A DNA stretch of 64,000 nt from Pseudarthrobacter chlorophenolicus (GTDB lineage: Bacteria > Actinomycetota > Actinomycetes > Actinomycetales > Micrococcaceae), in the NCBI RefSeq assembly GCF_000962805.1, contig NZ_JZTW01000007.1:159854-223853 (forward strand). Reading direction: 5' to 3'. The notes under the pieces were generated by a model that was given only the letters and a program-made list of their open reading frames with translations, had not been told where the DNA came from and did no database searches. Below, in pieces: positions 7,964-16,202 of the stretch. Each line of letters begins with the position of its first letter. Position 1 is the stretch's first letter. The position numbers were made by a program, and so were the translations under genes.

Positions 7964-9269
7964 GGTTCCCGTAGCCGAATCTCCGGCCAGCCTGGCCGTG
8001 GCCGGAGCGGCCTCCGGTTTTGGCAGCCGGGACTCCGCCCGCTGGGTGGAGGAGCCGCCCAAGAGCACCTACCGCTCGGACTTTGAGCGGGACCGGGCCA
8101 GGGTGCTGCACTCGTCGGCCCTGCGCCGGCTGGGGGCGAAGACCCAGGTGGTGGCGCCGGACACGGACGACTTCGTCCGGACCCGCCTCACCCACAGCCT
8201 CGAGGTGGCCCAGGTGGGCCGCGAACTGGGCCGCGCGCTGGGCTGCGACCCGGACGTCGTTGACACCGCCTGCCTCAGCCACGACCTCGGGCACCCGCCG
8301 TTCGGGCACAACGGCGAATCGGCCCTGAACGAGGTGGCACACGCCATCGGAGGGTTCGAAGGCAACGCCCAGACTCTCCGGCTCCTCACCCGGCTCGAAC
8401 CCAAGGTGCTCACCGCCGGCGGCCATCCCGCCGGACTGAACCTCACCCGCGCCAGCCTGGACGCGGCGTCGAAATATCCCTGGTCCGCCCTCGAGGCACC
8501 GGTGATCCACGGCCGGCGCACCAGCAAGTTCGGTGCCTACGAGGATGACCTCCCCATCTTCAACTGGATCCGGGAGGGTGCGCCCGAGCGGCGCTCCTGC
8601 CTGGAAGCCCAGGTGATGGACCTGGCCGACGACATCTCCTACTCCGTGCACGACGTGGAGGACGCCATTGTTGCCGGGCACTTCCAACTGCGGTGGATGG
8701 ACAACCCGGACCACCGCGCCCGCGTGGTGGGCTACGCCAAGCAGTGGTACCTGCCGCGCAACGACCCCGCCGCCATCGACGCCGCACTGGCCCGGCTCGA
8801 GGCCACCGACGTGTGGGTGCGGGAAGCGGACGGCAGCCGCAAGTCCATGGCCGCCCTGAAAAACATGACCAGCCAGCTCATCGGCCGGTTCTGCCAGAGC
8901 GCCCTCGAAACGACGCGCTCGGTGTATGGTCCGGGCCGGCTCACGCGCTATGGAGCCGAACTCATGGTTCCGGACGAGACGGTCATGGAGATCGCCGTCA
9001 TGAAGGGCATGGCCACCACGTTCGTCATGACCACCGAGCACCGGCAACCCATCTATGAACGCCAGCGCGAGGTCCTGCACGCCCTGGTCACCGCCCTGAG
9101 CGCCACCGGAGACCGGCACCTGGAGCCGATGTTCGCCGCCGACTGGCGCGATGCCGGGGACGACGGTGCCCGGCTGCGCGTGGTGATCGACCAGGTGGCC
9201 TCACTGACCGACGGATCCGCCCTGGCCATGTACGAGCGCCTGGTGGGGAGCCTGCCCTCGCTGTGGTGA
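7956..9269 (+). CDS. dgt: Deoxyguanosinetriphosphate triphosphohydrolase-like protein
   Basis: A 437-residue HD-domain dNTPase that hydrolyses dGTP (or other dNTPs) to the deoxynucleoside and triphosphate, influencing nucleotide pools. Metal-binding histidines and aspartates are seen in RLTHSLEVAQVGRELG (His80) and SHDLGHPPFGHNGE (His109, Asp110). A further aspartate lies in DLADDISYSVHDVEDAI. The N-terminal YRSDFERDRARVLHSSALRRL is typical of the group. The GTG at 7956, overlapping the dusB stop, gives the best fit; an ATG at 7911 would overlap dusB by 53 bases. Position between dusB and dnaG is common in actinobacteria. Confidence 0.9.
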   Translation: MAEVPVAESPASLAVAGAASGFGSRDSARWVEEPPKSTYRSDFERDRARVLHSSALRRLGAKTQVVAPDTDDFVRTRLTHSLEVAQVGRELGRALGCDPDVVDTACLSHDLGHPPFGHNGESALNEVAHAIGGFEGNAQTLRLLTRLEPKVLTAGGHPAGLNLTRASLDAASKYPWSALEAPVIHGRRTSKFGAYEDDLPIFNWIREGAPERRSCLEAQVMDLADDISYSVHDVEDAIVAGHFQLRWMDNPDHRARVVGYAKQWYLPRNDPAAIDAALARLEATDVWVREADGSRKSMAALKNMTSQLIGRFCQSALETTRSVYGPGRLTRYGAELMVPDETVMEIAVMKGMATTFVMTTEHRQPIYERQREVLHALVTALSATGDRHLEPMFAADWRDAGDDGARLRVVIDQVASLTDGSALAMYERLVGSLPSLW

Positions 9270-9309
9270 GCGGAATGACACGAGGGGCAGGGCTGTCTGT
9301 CCACGGGAC

Positions 9310-9321
9310 TAGGATTACTCT
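9310..9321 (+). promoter_or_regulatory. Leaderless promoter of dnaG (TAGGAT plus six bases)
   Basis: TAGGAT (9310-9315) followed by exactly six bases and the GTG start. A transcript starting at the usual distance would begin on the G of the start codon, and no ribosome-binding sequence is visible. No clear -35 was found. Confidence 0.5.
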
Positions 9322-11256
9322 GTGGCTGGCCTGATCAAACGTGAAGATATCGACGAAGTACGCCAGCGCACGGACATCAAGGAAGTGGTGGACGGCTACG
9401 TCACCCTCAAGGGTGCCGGGCTGGGGACCTTCAAAGGACTGTGCCCCTTCCACGACGAGCGCTCGCCGTCGTTCACCGTCCGCCCGCAGGTGGGCCGGTA
9501 CCACTGCTTCGGCTGCGGCGAGGACGGCGACGTCATCGCCTTCGTGCAGAAGCAGGACCACAGTTCCTTCCACGAAGCAGTGGAAAAACTCGCCGCCCGC
9601 ATCGGCTACGAGCTGCGCTATGAGGACGGCGGCACCGGGCCCAGCCGCGAGGAAGTGGGGCGGCGCCAGCGGCTGCTGGACGCCCACAAGATTGCCGATG
9701 AATTCTTCCGGGCCCAGCTGCTGACCCCCGGTGCCGGCGAGGCGCGGAACTTCCTCTTCGGCCGCGGATTCGACCGCGCTGCCGCCGAGCACTTTGGCTG
9801 CGGTTACGCGCCGCAGGGTTGGGACGCGCTGCTCAAGCACCTGCGCGGCCGCGGCTTTACTGATGCCGAGCTGAAGCTTACGGGCATGTTTTCTGAAGGG
9901 AACCGCGGGATCTACGACCGGTTCCGGGGACGCCTCATCTGGCCCATCAAGGACATCGCCGGCGACACCATCGGCTTCGGTGCCCGCAAGCTCTATGAGG
10001 ACGACCAGGGCCCCAAATACCTGAACACGCCCGAAACCACGCTCTACAAGAAGTCCCAGGTCCTCTACGGCATCGACCTCGCCAAGAAAAGCATCGCCAA
10101 GGAGCGCCAGCTGGTGGTGGTGGAGGGCTACACGGACGTGATGGCCTGCCACCTCGCAGGAATTACGACGGCGGTGGCCACCTGCGGCACGGCGTTCGGC
10201 ACCGAGCACATCAAGATCGCCCGGCGCCTGCTCTCCGACGACGGCACCGGGGGAGAGGTGGTCTTCTGCTTCGACGGCGACGCCGCCGGCCAGAAGGCGG
10301 CCCTGCGTGCCTTCGAGGAGGACCAGCGGTTCACTGCGCAGACCTACGTGGCCGTGGAACCCACCGGCGCCGATCCCTGCGACCTTCGCCAGAGCCGCGG
10401 GGACGCAGCCGTCCAGGCCCTGATCAGCAGCCGCCGGCCGCTCTTCGAGTTCGCCATCCGGGCGTCGCTGAAGCGCCACAACCTGGACACTGTGGAGGGC
10501 CGCGTCGCAGCGCTGAGGGAAGCTGCTCCCGTGGTGGGGCAGATCCGCGACGCCGGCATCAGGCCCGCCTACGCCCGCGAACTGGCGGGATGGCTGGGCA
10601 TGTCCGTCGAAGAGGCCAACCGGGCCGTGGCTGTCGCCATGAAGCGTGGGGCTGCGGGCCCGCAGGCGGGTGCAGGGGCCGCCGCGGCACAGCAGGGCGG
10701 CCAGGCTGCCGGACGGCCCGCGGAAGCCGGCGGGCCCGGCGTTGCTGCCGGACCGGCGTCGGGCGCCGTCCCGTCGTATCACCGCCCGGACCCGAGGGAC
10801 CCGGTGGCCTCCATGGAGCGCCAGGCGCTGGAGGTGGCGCTGCAGGAGCCGGCGCTGCTCTCCGGCGCCGTCTGGGACCGCTTCTCCGCCGCACGGTTTG
10901 CCACCCCGGCCTTCCAGGCCGTCCATGACGCCATGCGCGCCACAGGCCCCGGCATGGTGGCTGAACCTGCGCGCTGGGTGGAGCACGTGATGCACGAGGT
11001 CCCGGAGCCGCTGCGGCCGCTGGTGTCCGAGCTGGCGGTAGTGCCGCTGCCGGCGAGCACGGAGGAAGGTGTGCAGAAGTACTGCCGGGACATCCTGTCC
11101 CGGCTGTTCGAGCTGCAGATCACCCGGGTCAAGGCGGACAAGATGGGCCAGCTCCAGCGGCTCGATCCGGCTGCAGACCTTGAGGCGTTCCAGCGGCTCA
11201 ACCGTGAGCTGATGATGCTCGAGATGGAACGCAGGTCCCTGCGGTCCGATGCCTGA
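9322..11256 (+). CDS. dnaG: DNA primase
   Basis: A 644-residue bacterial primase, which lays down RNA primers at the replication fork in partnership with the DnaB helicase. The CHC2 zinc domain has Cys41, His44, Cys62 and Cys65 (CPFH and YHCFGC). The RNA polymerase core contains the TOPRIM motifs VVEGYTDVMA (Glu268) and FDGDAAGQKA (Asp318, Asp320). A Gly/Ala/Gln-rich linker near residues 445-490 precedes the C-terminal helicase-interacting domain. The GTG start fits conserved LIKREDIDEVRQRTD. Transcription probably initiates at the start codon itself. The length is normal for actinobacteria. Confidence 0.97.
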   Translation: MAGLIKREDIDEVRQRTDIKEVVDGYVTLKGAGLGTFKGLCPFHDERSPSFTVRPQVGRYHCFGCGEDGDVIAFVQKQDHSSFHEAVEKLAARIGYELRYEDGGTGPSREEVGRRQRLLDAHKIADEFFRAQLLTPGAGEARNFLFGRGFDRAAAEHFGCGYAPQGWDALLKHLRGRGFTDAELKLTGMFSEGNRGIYDRFRGRLIWPIKDIAGDTIGFGARKLYEDDQGPKYLNTPETTLYKKSQVLYGIDLAKKSIAKERQLVVVEGYTDVMACHLAGITTAVATCGTAFGTEHIKIARRLLSDDGTGGEVVFCFDGDAAGQKAALRAFEEDQRFTAQTYVAVEPTGADPCDLRQSRGDAAVQALISSRRPLFEFAIRASLKRHNLDTVEGRVAALREAAPVVGQIRDAGIRPAYARELAGWLGMSVEEANRAVAVAMKRGAAGPQAGAGAAAAQQGGQAAGRPAEAGGPGVAAGPASGAVPSYHRPDPRDPVASMERQALEVALQEPALLSGAVWDRFSAARFATPAFQAVHDAMRATGPGMVAEPARWVEHVMHEVPEPLRPLVSELAVVPLPASTEEGVQKYCRDILSRLFELQITRVKADKMGQLQRLDPAADLEAFQRLNRELMMLEMERRSLRSDA

Positions 11257-11347
11257 CCCGATGCCGTGCTGATGCAGTCCTGATGCAGGTTCAATGCGTC
11301 GATTTCGCTTCCAGCCCGGGTGTTTGCTAGGCTAATACCCGCTTCAT

Positions 11348-11420
11348 TCCTCCTTAGCTCAATTGGCAGAGCATTCGACTGTTAATCGAAGGGTTGCTGG
11401 TTCAAGTCCAGCAGGAGGAG
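11348..11420 (+). tRNA. tRNA-Asn (GTT anticodon)
   Basis: A 73-base tRNA. The acceptor arm is TCCTCCT paired perfectly with AGGAGGA (11413-11419), with G as discriminator. D-arm, TTCAAGT T-loop and the anticodon loop CTGTTAA (anticodon GTT) all fold. CCA is not encoded. TAGGCT or TAATAC about 10-20 bases upstream could be the -10. Confidence 0.97.
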
Positions 11421-11430
11421 CTTGCACGGA

Positions 11431-11467
11431 AAAGCCCCCGTCCTCCAATGGAGGACGGGGGCTTTTT
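11431..11467 (+). terminator. Rho-independent terminator after tRNA-Asn
   Basis: A 16-bp stem (AAAGCCCCCGTCCTCC / GGAGGACGGGGGCTTT) with loop AATG, followed by T residues. The arms begin with A residues, so it can also stop minus-strand transcription from the next gene. Confidence 0.9.
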
Positions 11468-11473
11468 GCTTCC

Positions 11474-11881
11474 CTACACAAAGTCCATTTCAACCTGCAG
11501 GAACCTCTCCGCCTCAGCTATCGCAGCCAGGAACGCTTCCTGCTCGGTGGGGGACTTGCGGGGCTGCCGGGGGCTCCATTCATGCGGGGCCGAGTGGATC
11601 CGCACGAAGCCTGTATCCGGCGGTGCATAGAAGATGCCGAAACGCTGCACGGGCCACTCCGGGGAGGTTTCCGGGGCCACCAGCAGCGCGGCTTTGAACG
11701 CGGGATTGAACCATTGGGCGATCGGCCTGCGGCGGTCCTCGGTGAAGAGCCCGGCGGCGTACAGGGCGGCCGACTGCTCGCCCATCTGCGCGCACGCCCG
11801 GTCCCACCACAGGGGCAGGATCCGGGCATCGCATCGCTGCCATGTGGCCGGTAGCTGGGGTCGATCCTGCCAACTGGGCAC
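11474..11881 (-). CDS. Hypothetical protein, 135 residues
   Basis: I do not recognise this family. The protein is soluble-looking, about 135 residues, rich in Trp, Pro and Ala. Recognisable stretches are RILPLWWDRACAQMGEQSAALYAAGLF, RFGIFYAPPDTGFVRIHSAPHEW and a C-terminal helix TEQEAFLAAIAEAERFLQVEMDFV. No signal peptide or membrane segment is seen. TAAAAT sits six bases before the GTG at 11881, so a leaderless message is likely; another GTG two codons upstream would be excluded by that start site. The gene ends at the shared terminator with tRNA-Asn. Confidence 0.6.
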   Translation of the reverse strand: MPSWQDRPQLPATWQRCDARILPLWWDRACAQMGEQSAALYAAGLFTEDRRRPIAQWFNPAFKAALLVAPETSPEWPVQRFGIFYAPPDTGFVRIHSAPHEWSPRQPRKSPTEQEAFLAAIAEAERFLQVEMDFV

Positions 11882-11893
11882 GGACACATTTTA
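11882..11893 (-). promoter_or_regulatory. Possible leaderless promoter (TAAAAT plus six bases)
   Basis: On the minus strand TAAAAT (11893-11888) precedes GTGTCC and then the GTG at 11881. It is the best -10 match among the leaderless candidates in this window and decides the start of the downstream gene. Confidence 0.4.
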
Positions 11894-11970
11894 TCTCGCA
11901 GCCAATTGGCCCGGTACAGCCACGCGGCTGCTGGCTCCGGCAATTGCTGCGGATGCCGTTCAAATCGGAT

Positions 11971-12150
11971 TCAGCGCCGGTTCCGGCCTCCCGGATTGAC
12001 CCGGTACAGCAGCGCCGCGCCAACCAGCGAGCCAAGAATGATTCCCATCGCCGGGTTTCCGGCGGCGCGGCCCGCGAAGTAACCCGCGACGGCGCCCAGC
12101 ACCGCCCCGAGGAAGAGTCCCCGTCCGTTCCGGGGCGGCCGGTGTTTCAT
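11971..12150 (-). CDS. Small glycine-zipper membrane protein, 59 residues
   Basis: A 59-residue reading frame starting MKHRPPRNGRG. Two hydrophobic, glycine/alanine-spaced segments follow: LFLGAVLGAVAGYFAGRAAG and MGIILGSLVGAALLY. It ends in a basic tail NPGGRNRR. The pattern resembles small glycine-zipper or XRE-like membrane proteins, but I recognise no family. It lies 12 bases downstream of the exporter gene on the same strand, so it may be read from that transcript; GATGGGGG just upstream could be its ribosome site. The alternating G-x3-G spacing and strong charge bias at both ends argue that it is a real gene. Function is unknown. Confidence 0.55.
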   Translation of the reverse strand: MKHRPPRNGRGLFLGAVLGAVAGYFAGRAAGNPAMGIILGSLVGAALLYRVNPGGRNRR

Positions 12151-12162
12151 GCCCCCATCATG

Positions 12163-13383
12163 TCAGCTGATGGCCGGGACCGTGCGGGGACGGACCACCA
12201 GCCACAGGGCTGCCATGGCCAGCAGGATGCAGACGGCCTGGACTCCTCCCATGCTGGTGCTGGTGATGCCCAGCCACCCCACCACGGGGGAGATGAGCCC
12301 GGCCATCATGAAGGTAGCGGCGCCCAGCAGGGAAGCGGCGGTTCCTGCCTGGGAGGCGTGGTTTGCCAGCGCCAGGACCTGCACGCACGGGAACATGAAC
12401 CCGGTCCCCAGGATGTAGAACCACAGCGGCACCATCACGCCCCACAGGCCGAAGCCCAGGAGGTCGAAGACCACAATCAGGAGGGCCATCAGGAACATCC
12501 AGGCCGTCGCTGCAGCGAGGATCCACTGCGGCGGTACCCGCCTGATCAGCCGTGAACTGGTCTGTACGCCGGCCACGATGCCCAGCGAATTGATGCCGAA
12601 GAGCAGGCCGTACTCCTGGGCTGAGAAGCCGAACACCCCCTGGAACAGGAACGGCGAGGCCGAGAGGTAGGTGAAGAGTCCGCCGAAGTTCAGGCCCGCC
12701 ACCATCAGCAGGCCCACGAAGATCCGGTCGCTGAACAGGACCCGGTAGCGCTGCCGGGCCGTCATGCCGCTTTGCCCCCTCTTTTCCGGCGGGAGCGTTT
12801 CACGGACCAGGACCAGCGCTGCCACGATCACCAGGGTGCCGTAGGAGGCCAGGAAGACGAAGATCCCTGGCCAGGGCATTACCAGCAGCAGTTGCGATCC
12901 GATCACCGGTGCCAGGATGGGCGCCAGGCCGTTGACCAGTGCCATCCTGGAAAACATCTTCACCATGGCGTAGCCGGAAAACAGGTCGCGGACCATCGCC
13001 ATCGCCACCACGCCGCCGCCCGCAGCGCCCACACCCATGAGCACGCGGAAGATCCCCAGGGTGGTGATGTCCGTGGACAGCGCCGCACCGATCGACGCTG
13101 CGATGTGCAGCGCCGTGGCCATGATCAGGGGGTTCCGTCGGCCAAACTTGTCACTGAACGGACCCACTACCAGCTGGCCGAACGCAAAGCCCAGGGTGGT
13201 CCCTGCCAGGGTGAGCTGCACCTGCGCCTCGGTAACCCCAAGGCTGGCCTCCAGGGCGGGGAAGGCCGGCAGGTAGAGGTCGATCGTGAAAGGCCCCAGG
13301 GCGGTCAGGGCACCGAGGAGGAAAATGTACAAAAGTCTGCGGCGGGGGCTGAGCAGGTCGCCCGGATTGGAAGCAGTGGTCAC
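12163..13383 (-). CDS. MFS multidrug transporter, Bcr/CflA family
   Basis: A 406-residue major facilitator superfamily exporter of the Bcr/CflA (drug:H+ antiporter-1, 12 helix) type in the cytoplasmic membrane. The family opening LLGALTALGPFTIDLYLPAFP is clear. It is followed by GPFSDKFGRRNPLIMATALH, the loop 2-3 motif A typical of MFS, and by GVGAAGGGVVAMAMVRDLFSG, which is characteristic of Bcr/CflA proteins. The start is the GTG at 13383, preceded by AGGATGG. The frame is open upstream but without membrane-protein character. Substrates in this family include bicyclomycin, chloramphenicol or sulfonamides, but none can be assigned here. Confidence 0.88.
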   Translation of the reverse strand: MTTASNPGDLLSPRRRLLYIFLLGALTALGPFTIDLYLPAFPALEASLGVTEAQVQLTLAGTTLGFAFGQLVVGPFSDKFGRRNPLIMATALHIAASIGAALSTDITTLGIFRVLMGVGAAGGGVVAMAMVRDLFSGYAMVKMFSRMALVNGLAPILAPVIGSQLLLVMPWPGIFVFLASYGTLVIVAALVLVRETLPPEKRGQSGMTARQRYRVLFSDRIFVGLLMVAGLNFGGLFTYLSASPFLFQGVFGFSAQEYGLLFGINSLGIVAGVQTSSRLIRRVPPQWILAAATAWMFLMALLIVVFDLLGFGLWGVMVPLWFYILGTGFMFPCVQVLALANHASQAGTAASLLGAATFMMAGLISPVVGWLGITSTSMGGVQAVCILLAMAALWLVVRPRTVPAIS

Positions 13384-13561
13384 GGATGTCCATCCTAGGC
13401 CCGGCACCCCACGATTTGCAGCGTTGTAGTCAGTGCCGCCCGGCAAGCCCCGAAGTTCCCCCTGAACCTGAATGGTAGTTTTGTGGCGGGGACTGTGCCT
13501 GTGCACATTTCCCGGGACACACGATGCCGGATCGAGCACACAAACCAGTTAGGCGGAACCG

Positions 13562-14416
13562 ATGAGCGGACGTCACAGCGGGCAGACCAGACCCGGATTG
13601 CGCATTACTGCGCTGCCCGGAACGGTCAAGCTCCTTGCCAGGTTGGCGCCCCGCCAGATCAATGACGAGATTGCGTTCGCCAAGATCGAACTTAAGCGCA
13701 AAGGCACCCAGGTGGGCGTCGCGGCCGCCTTCTTCGCCGTTGCCCTCGTCTTCCTGGCGTTCCTGGTGGTCGGACTGATCGTTGCAGCCATCATGGGCCT
13801 GGCCACCATCATGCCCGCCTGGCTTGCGGCCCTGCTGGTCTCCGCCGCGTTCCTGCTGATCGCCCTGGTCGGCGGCCTCATCGGCCTGTCAAGGTTCAAG
13901 AAGGCCATGCCCCTGCTGCCGGAAGAAACCATCCGCGGAATCAAGCACGATATCGGCGTGGCCAAGGAAGGCTCGGCCTTCAACCCCGCCGTGCTGGACC
14001 CGGCAAGCCCCGAGGCCAAGGCCGCGAAGGCTGCCAAGGAAGAAGCCGCGGCCAAGGCAAAGGCTGAGAAGGCTGCCAAGGCCGCCGAGCACGACAAGGA
14101 ATTCCCGCACGCTTCGGAGCCGGAACTGTCGCGGCGCCTGAGCCAGCGCCGCCAGCACCTCACCGAGGTCCGCGACAACCTGGGAACGGAACTGGACGTC
14201 AAGACCCAGGGGAGGTACCTGCTCGCGGTTGCCCAGGACAAGGCCCGGCAAGGGCAGGCGCTGGCTGGACGCGGCAAGGACGCAGCAGCCCACAAGCTCG
14301 CTGGCCTGTCCGAATCCTCCGGCGGACTGCAGGACCGGTGGAAGCCGCTGGCCGCATTGGGCGCCGCCGGAACTGTCCTGGTGGTCCTGCTGCGGAAGCT
14401 GATCCGCACCTACTAG
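13562..14416 (+). CDS. Holin-superfamily-III-like envelope protein with helical C-terminal domain
   Basis: A 284-residue protein. The N-terminal third has the pattern of actinobacterial 'phage holin family' proteins: a basic amphipathic start (LLARLAPRQINDEIAFAKIELKRKG) followed by two membrane helices (AAFFAVALVFLAFLVVGLIVAAIMGL and AALLVSAAFLLIALVGGLIGL). Next comes an Ala/Lys-rich coiled-coil (residues ~155-185). The second half resembles the DUF3618 type, with a region around RRLSQRRQHLTEVRDNLGTEL and a final hydrophobic helix LGAAGTVLVVLLRKLIRTY. No lysin gene is nearby, so a phage holin role is unlikely. An envelope or membrane-organising role is inference. The ATG is preceded by GGCGGA. 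Confidence 0.7.
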   Translation: MSGRHSGQTRPGLRITALPGTVKLLARLAPRQINDEIAFAKIELKRKGTQVGVAAAFFAVALVFLAFLVVGLIVAAIMGLATIMPAWLAALLVSAAFLLIALVGGLIGLSRFKKAMPLLPEETIRGIKHDIGVAKEGSAFNPAVLDPASPEAKAAKAAKEEAAAKAKAEKAAKAAEHDKEFPHASEPELSRRLSQRRQHLTEVRDNLGTELDVKTQGRYLLAVAQDKARQGQALAGRGKDAAAHKLAGLSESSGGLQDRWKPLAALGAAGTVLVVLLRKLIRTY

Positions 14417-14559
14417 GACCAACCGGCCGGGCAGGAGCGCCCGGGCCAGCAGCTTAATCGACATTCCAGGCCACGTGGTGGCGGGCGGCACAGCTACCGC
14501 CGGCAGGCCACTGTCCGGCAGGACCACGCCGCAGGGCGGCAACAGGAAGGGGGGGACAG

Positions 14560-15183
14560 GTGAAGTTCATTGGCGCCGGTTCCCGTCCGGACCGCCCCCA
14601 GGTTGACCACGACATCGTGTTCACCATCCCCAATCTGCTCACCGTGGTGCGGTTCATGGGGGTTCCGCTCTTCATCTGGCTTGTGCTGGCGCAAAAGGAA
14701 TACGGCGCCGGTGTTGTGGTCCTGGCAGTCATGGCGTGCACCGACTGGGTGGACGGCTATGTTGCCCGACGGTTCGACCAGGCTTCCCGGCTCGGCCGGG
14801 TCCTGGACCCCATCGCGGACCGGCTGGCGCTCCTGGCCGTAGCCGTCACCCTGGTGATTGCCGGCGTCGTGCATTGGCTCTACCTTGCCGCGCTGGTCAT
14901 TCCGGACGCAGTCCTGCTCGCGCTGACGCTCTCGCTCTTCCGCGGCCACCCGGACCTCCCCGTCAGCGCGGTGGGCAAGGTGCGCACCGGGCTGCTGCTC
15001 CTTGGGACCCCCATGCTGGTTCTTTCCAGGCTGGACACCGGCTTCTCCGACGCACTCTTCATCGCGGCGTGGATCGTGCTGGGCCTGGGCCTGGTGGGCC
15101 ACTGGATCGCCGCCTACAACTATGTCTGGGCCATGCTGCGCAAGGGCAGGGCCCGGACAACGCCCGACGGCGGGGCCTCCTGA
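14560..15183 (+). CDS. CDP-alcohol phosphatidyltransferase family protein (PgsA-like)
   Basis: A 207-residue membrane enzyme that condenses CDP-diacylglycerol with an alcohol acceptor. The signature D-x2-DG-x2-AR-x8-G-x3-D-x3-D is complete: Asp62, Asp65, Gly66, Ala69, Arg70, Gly79, Asp83 and Asp87. The opening FTIPNLLTVVRFMGVPLF is typical of phosphatidylglycerophosphate or cardiolipin synthases. Several hydrophobic helices follow. The GTG at 14560 has the ribosome site AGGAAGG a few bases upstream. It overlaps the next gene by one base. Acceptor identity (glycerol-3-phosphate, phosphatidylglycerol or inositol phosphate) cannot be settled from sequence alone. Confidence 0.85.
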   Translation: MKFIGAGSRPDRPQVDHDIVFTIPNLLTVVRFMGVPLFIWLVLAQKEYGAGVVVLAVMACTDWVDGYVARRFDQASRLGRVLDPIADRLALLAVAVTLVIAGVVHWLYLAALVIPDAVLLALTLSLFRGHPDLPVSAVGKVRTGLLLLGTPMLVLSRLDTGFSDALFIAAWIVLGLGLVGHWIAAYNYVWAMLRKGRARTTPDGGAS

Positions 15184-16091
15184 TGGTATGGATAGCCGTC
15201 CTCCTCGCCGTGCTGGGAGCGTTCTGCCTCGCCCTGGGAGCCCAGCGCCAAGGCAGCGCCGTGAAGGCAGATACCGGGGGACTCGCCCTGAGCTCGAACG
15301 GATTCCTGCGCCTGCTGCGCAATCCCCGCTGGGTGTTCGGGCTGCTGCTGCTGTGCGCCGGAATGGCCATGAATGCGGTGGCCCTGGTATCCGCACCGCT
15401 GACCGTGATCCAGCCGATCGGCGCGATCGCCCTGGTGATCACCACCATCGTGAACGCGCGGGACCAGGACCTCACCATCAACCGCGCCACGGTGGTCGCC
15501 ATTACCGCCTGCGTGACGGGGTCGGCGCTCTTCGTCCTCCTTGCGGTCAACGTCACCCAGGAGAACCACCACGTCAGCCCCGAGGACGAACTGACCATCG
15601 TGCTGCTCCTCGCCCTTGCGGTCGGCCTCTTCGGGACCCTGGCAGTCATGTTCCGGCACCGGATGAACGCCTTCATCTACATCCTTGGCGCCGGTGTCCT
15701 GTTCGGCTTCGTCGCGGTGCTGACCCGCATCATCGGCAAGCACCTGCTGGACCCCAACGGACTGTTCCTGCTGAACGTGCAGTGGTACTCCGTGGTGGCG
15801 ATCATCGCCGCGGGCGGCCTGGGGTCCTGGTTCGTGCAGAGCGCGTACTCCTCGGGTCCGCCGGACCTGGTGATCGCCGGCCTGACGGTCATCGATCCCA
15901 TGGTGGGAATCGCCATCGGCATCGTCATCCTGGGTGAACTGCGCCCCGACGTCCACGCCGTCATGGCCATTGCCATGGGAACCGCCGCGCTCCTTGCTAT
16001 CGTTGGGGTTATCGCCCTTTCGCGGCACCACCCCGAGGTCACCAAGCGCAAGAAGGACGCACGGAAGTCCCCGGGCAGGCCGTCCCACTAG
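15183..16091 (+). CDS. DMT-superfamily / NIPA-like membrane transporter
   Basis: A 302-residue integral membrane protein with nine or ten predicted helices, starting VWIAVLLAVLGAFCLALGAQRQ after the initial Met. The arrangement resembles the actinobacterial DMT/NIPA-like (EamA-related, putative magnesium transporter) group. This includes the Gln-Arg-Gln motif after helix 1, an LVSAPLTVIQPIGAIALVIT helix, and a repeat-like helix late in the protein (AGLTVIDPMVGIAIGIVILGE). The C-terminus is a Lys/Arg-rich cytoplasmic tail. ATG overlaps the stop of the phosphatidyltransferase gene (TGATG), indicating translational coupling. Substrate is unproven. Confidence 0.75.
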   Translation: MVWIAVLLAVLGAFCLALGAQRQGSAVKADTGGLALSSNGFLRLLRNPRWVFGLLLLCAGMAMNAVALVSAPLTVIQPIGAIALVITTIVNARDQDLTINRATVVAITACVTGSALFVLLAVNVTQENHHVSPEDELTIVLLLALAVGLFGTLAVMFRHRMNAFIYILGAGVLFGFVAVLTRIIGKHLLDPNGLFLLNVQWYSVVAIIAAGGLGSWFVQSAYSSGPPDLVIAGLTVIDPMVGIAIGIVILGELRPDVHAVMAIAMGTAALLAIVGVIALSRHHPEVTKRKKDARKSPGRPSH

Positions 16092-16202
16092 CCCATCCGC
16101 CCACCAGCCATCCAGCCCATGAGGCCCAGCCGCGCCGACGCCGGCGGCCAACCGTGCAGCCAGCCACTACTGTCCGCACCGTGACCATCAGGAGCCCTCC
16201 AC

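Noticed and set aside
9088..10995. A 635-codon minus-strand frame opposite dnaG
   Set aside because: dnaG is unmistakable on the other strand and the antisense product has no recognisable domain.
13562..14416. Prophage remnant suggested by the holin-like protein
   Set aside because: No integrase, lysin, capsid or attachment-site repeat lies nearby, and base composition is like the surroundings.
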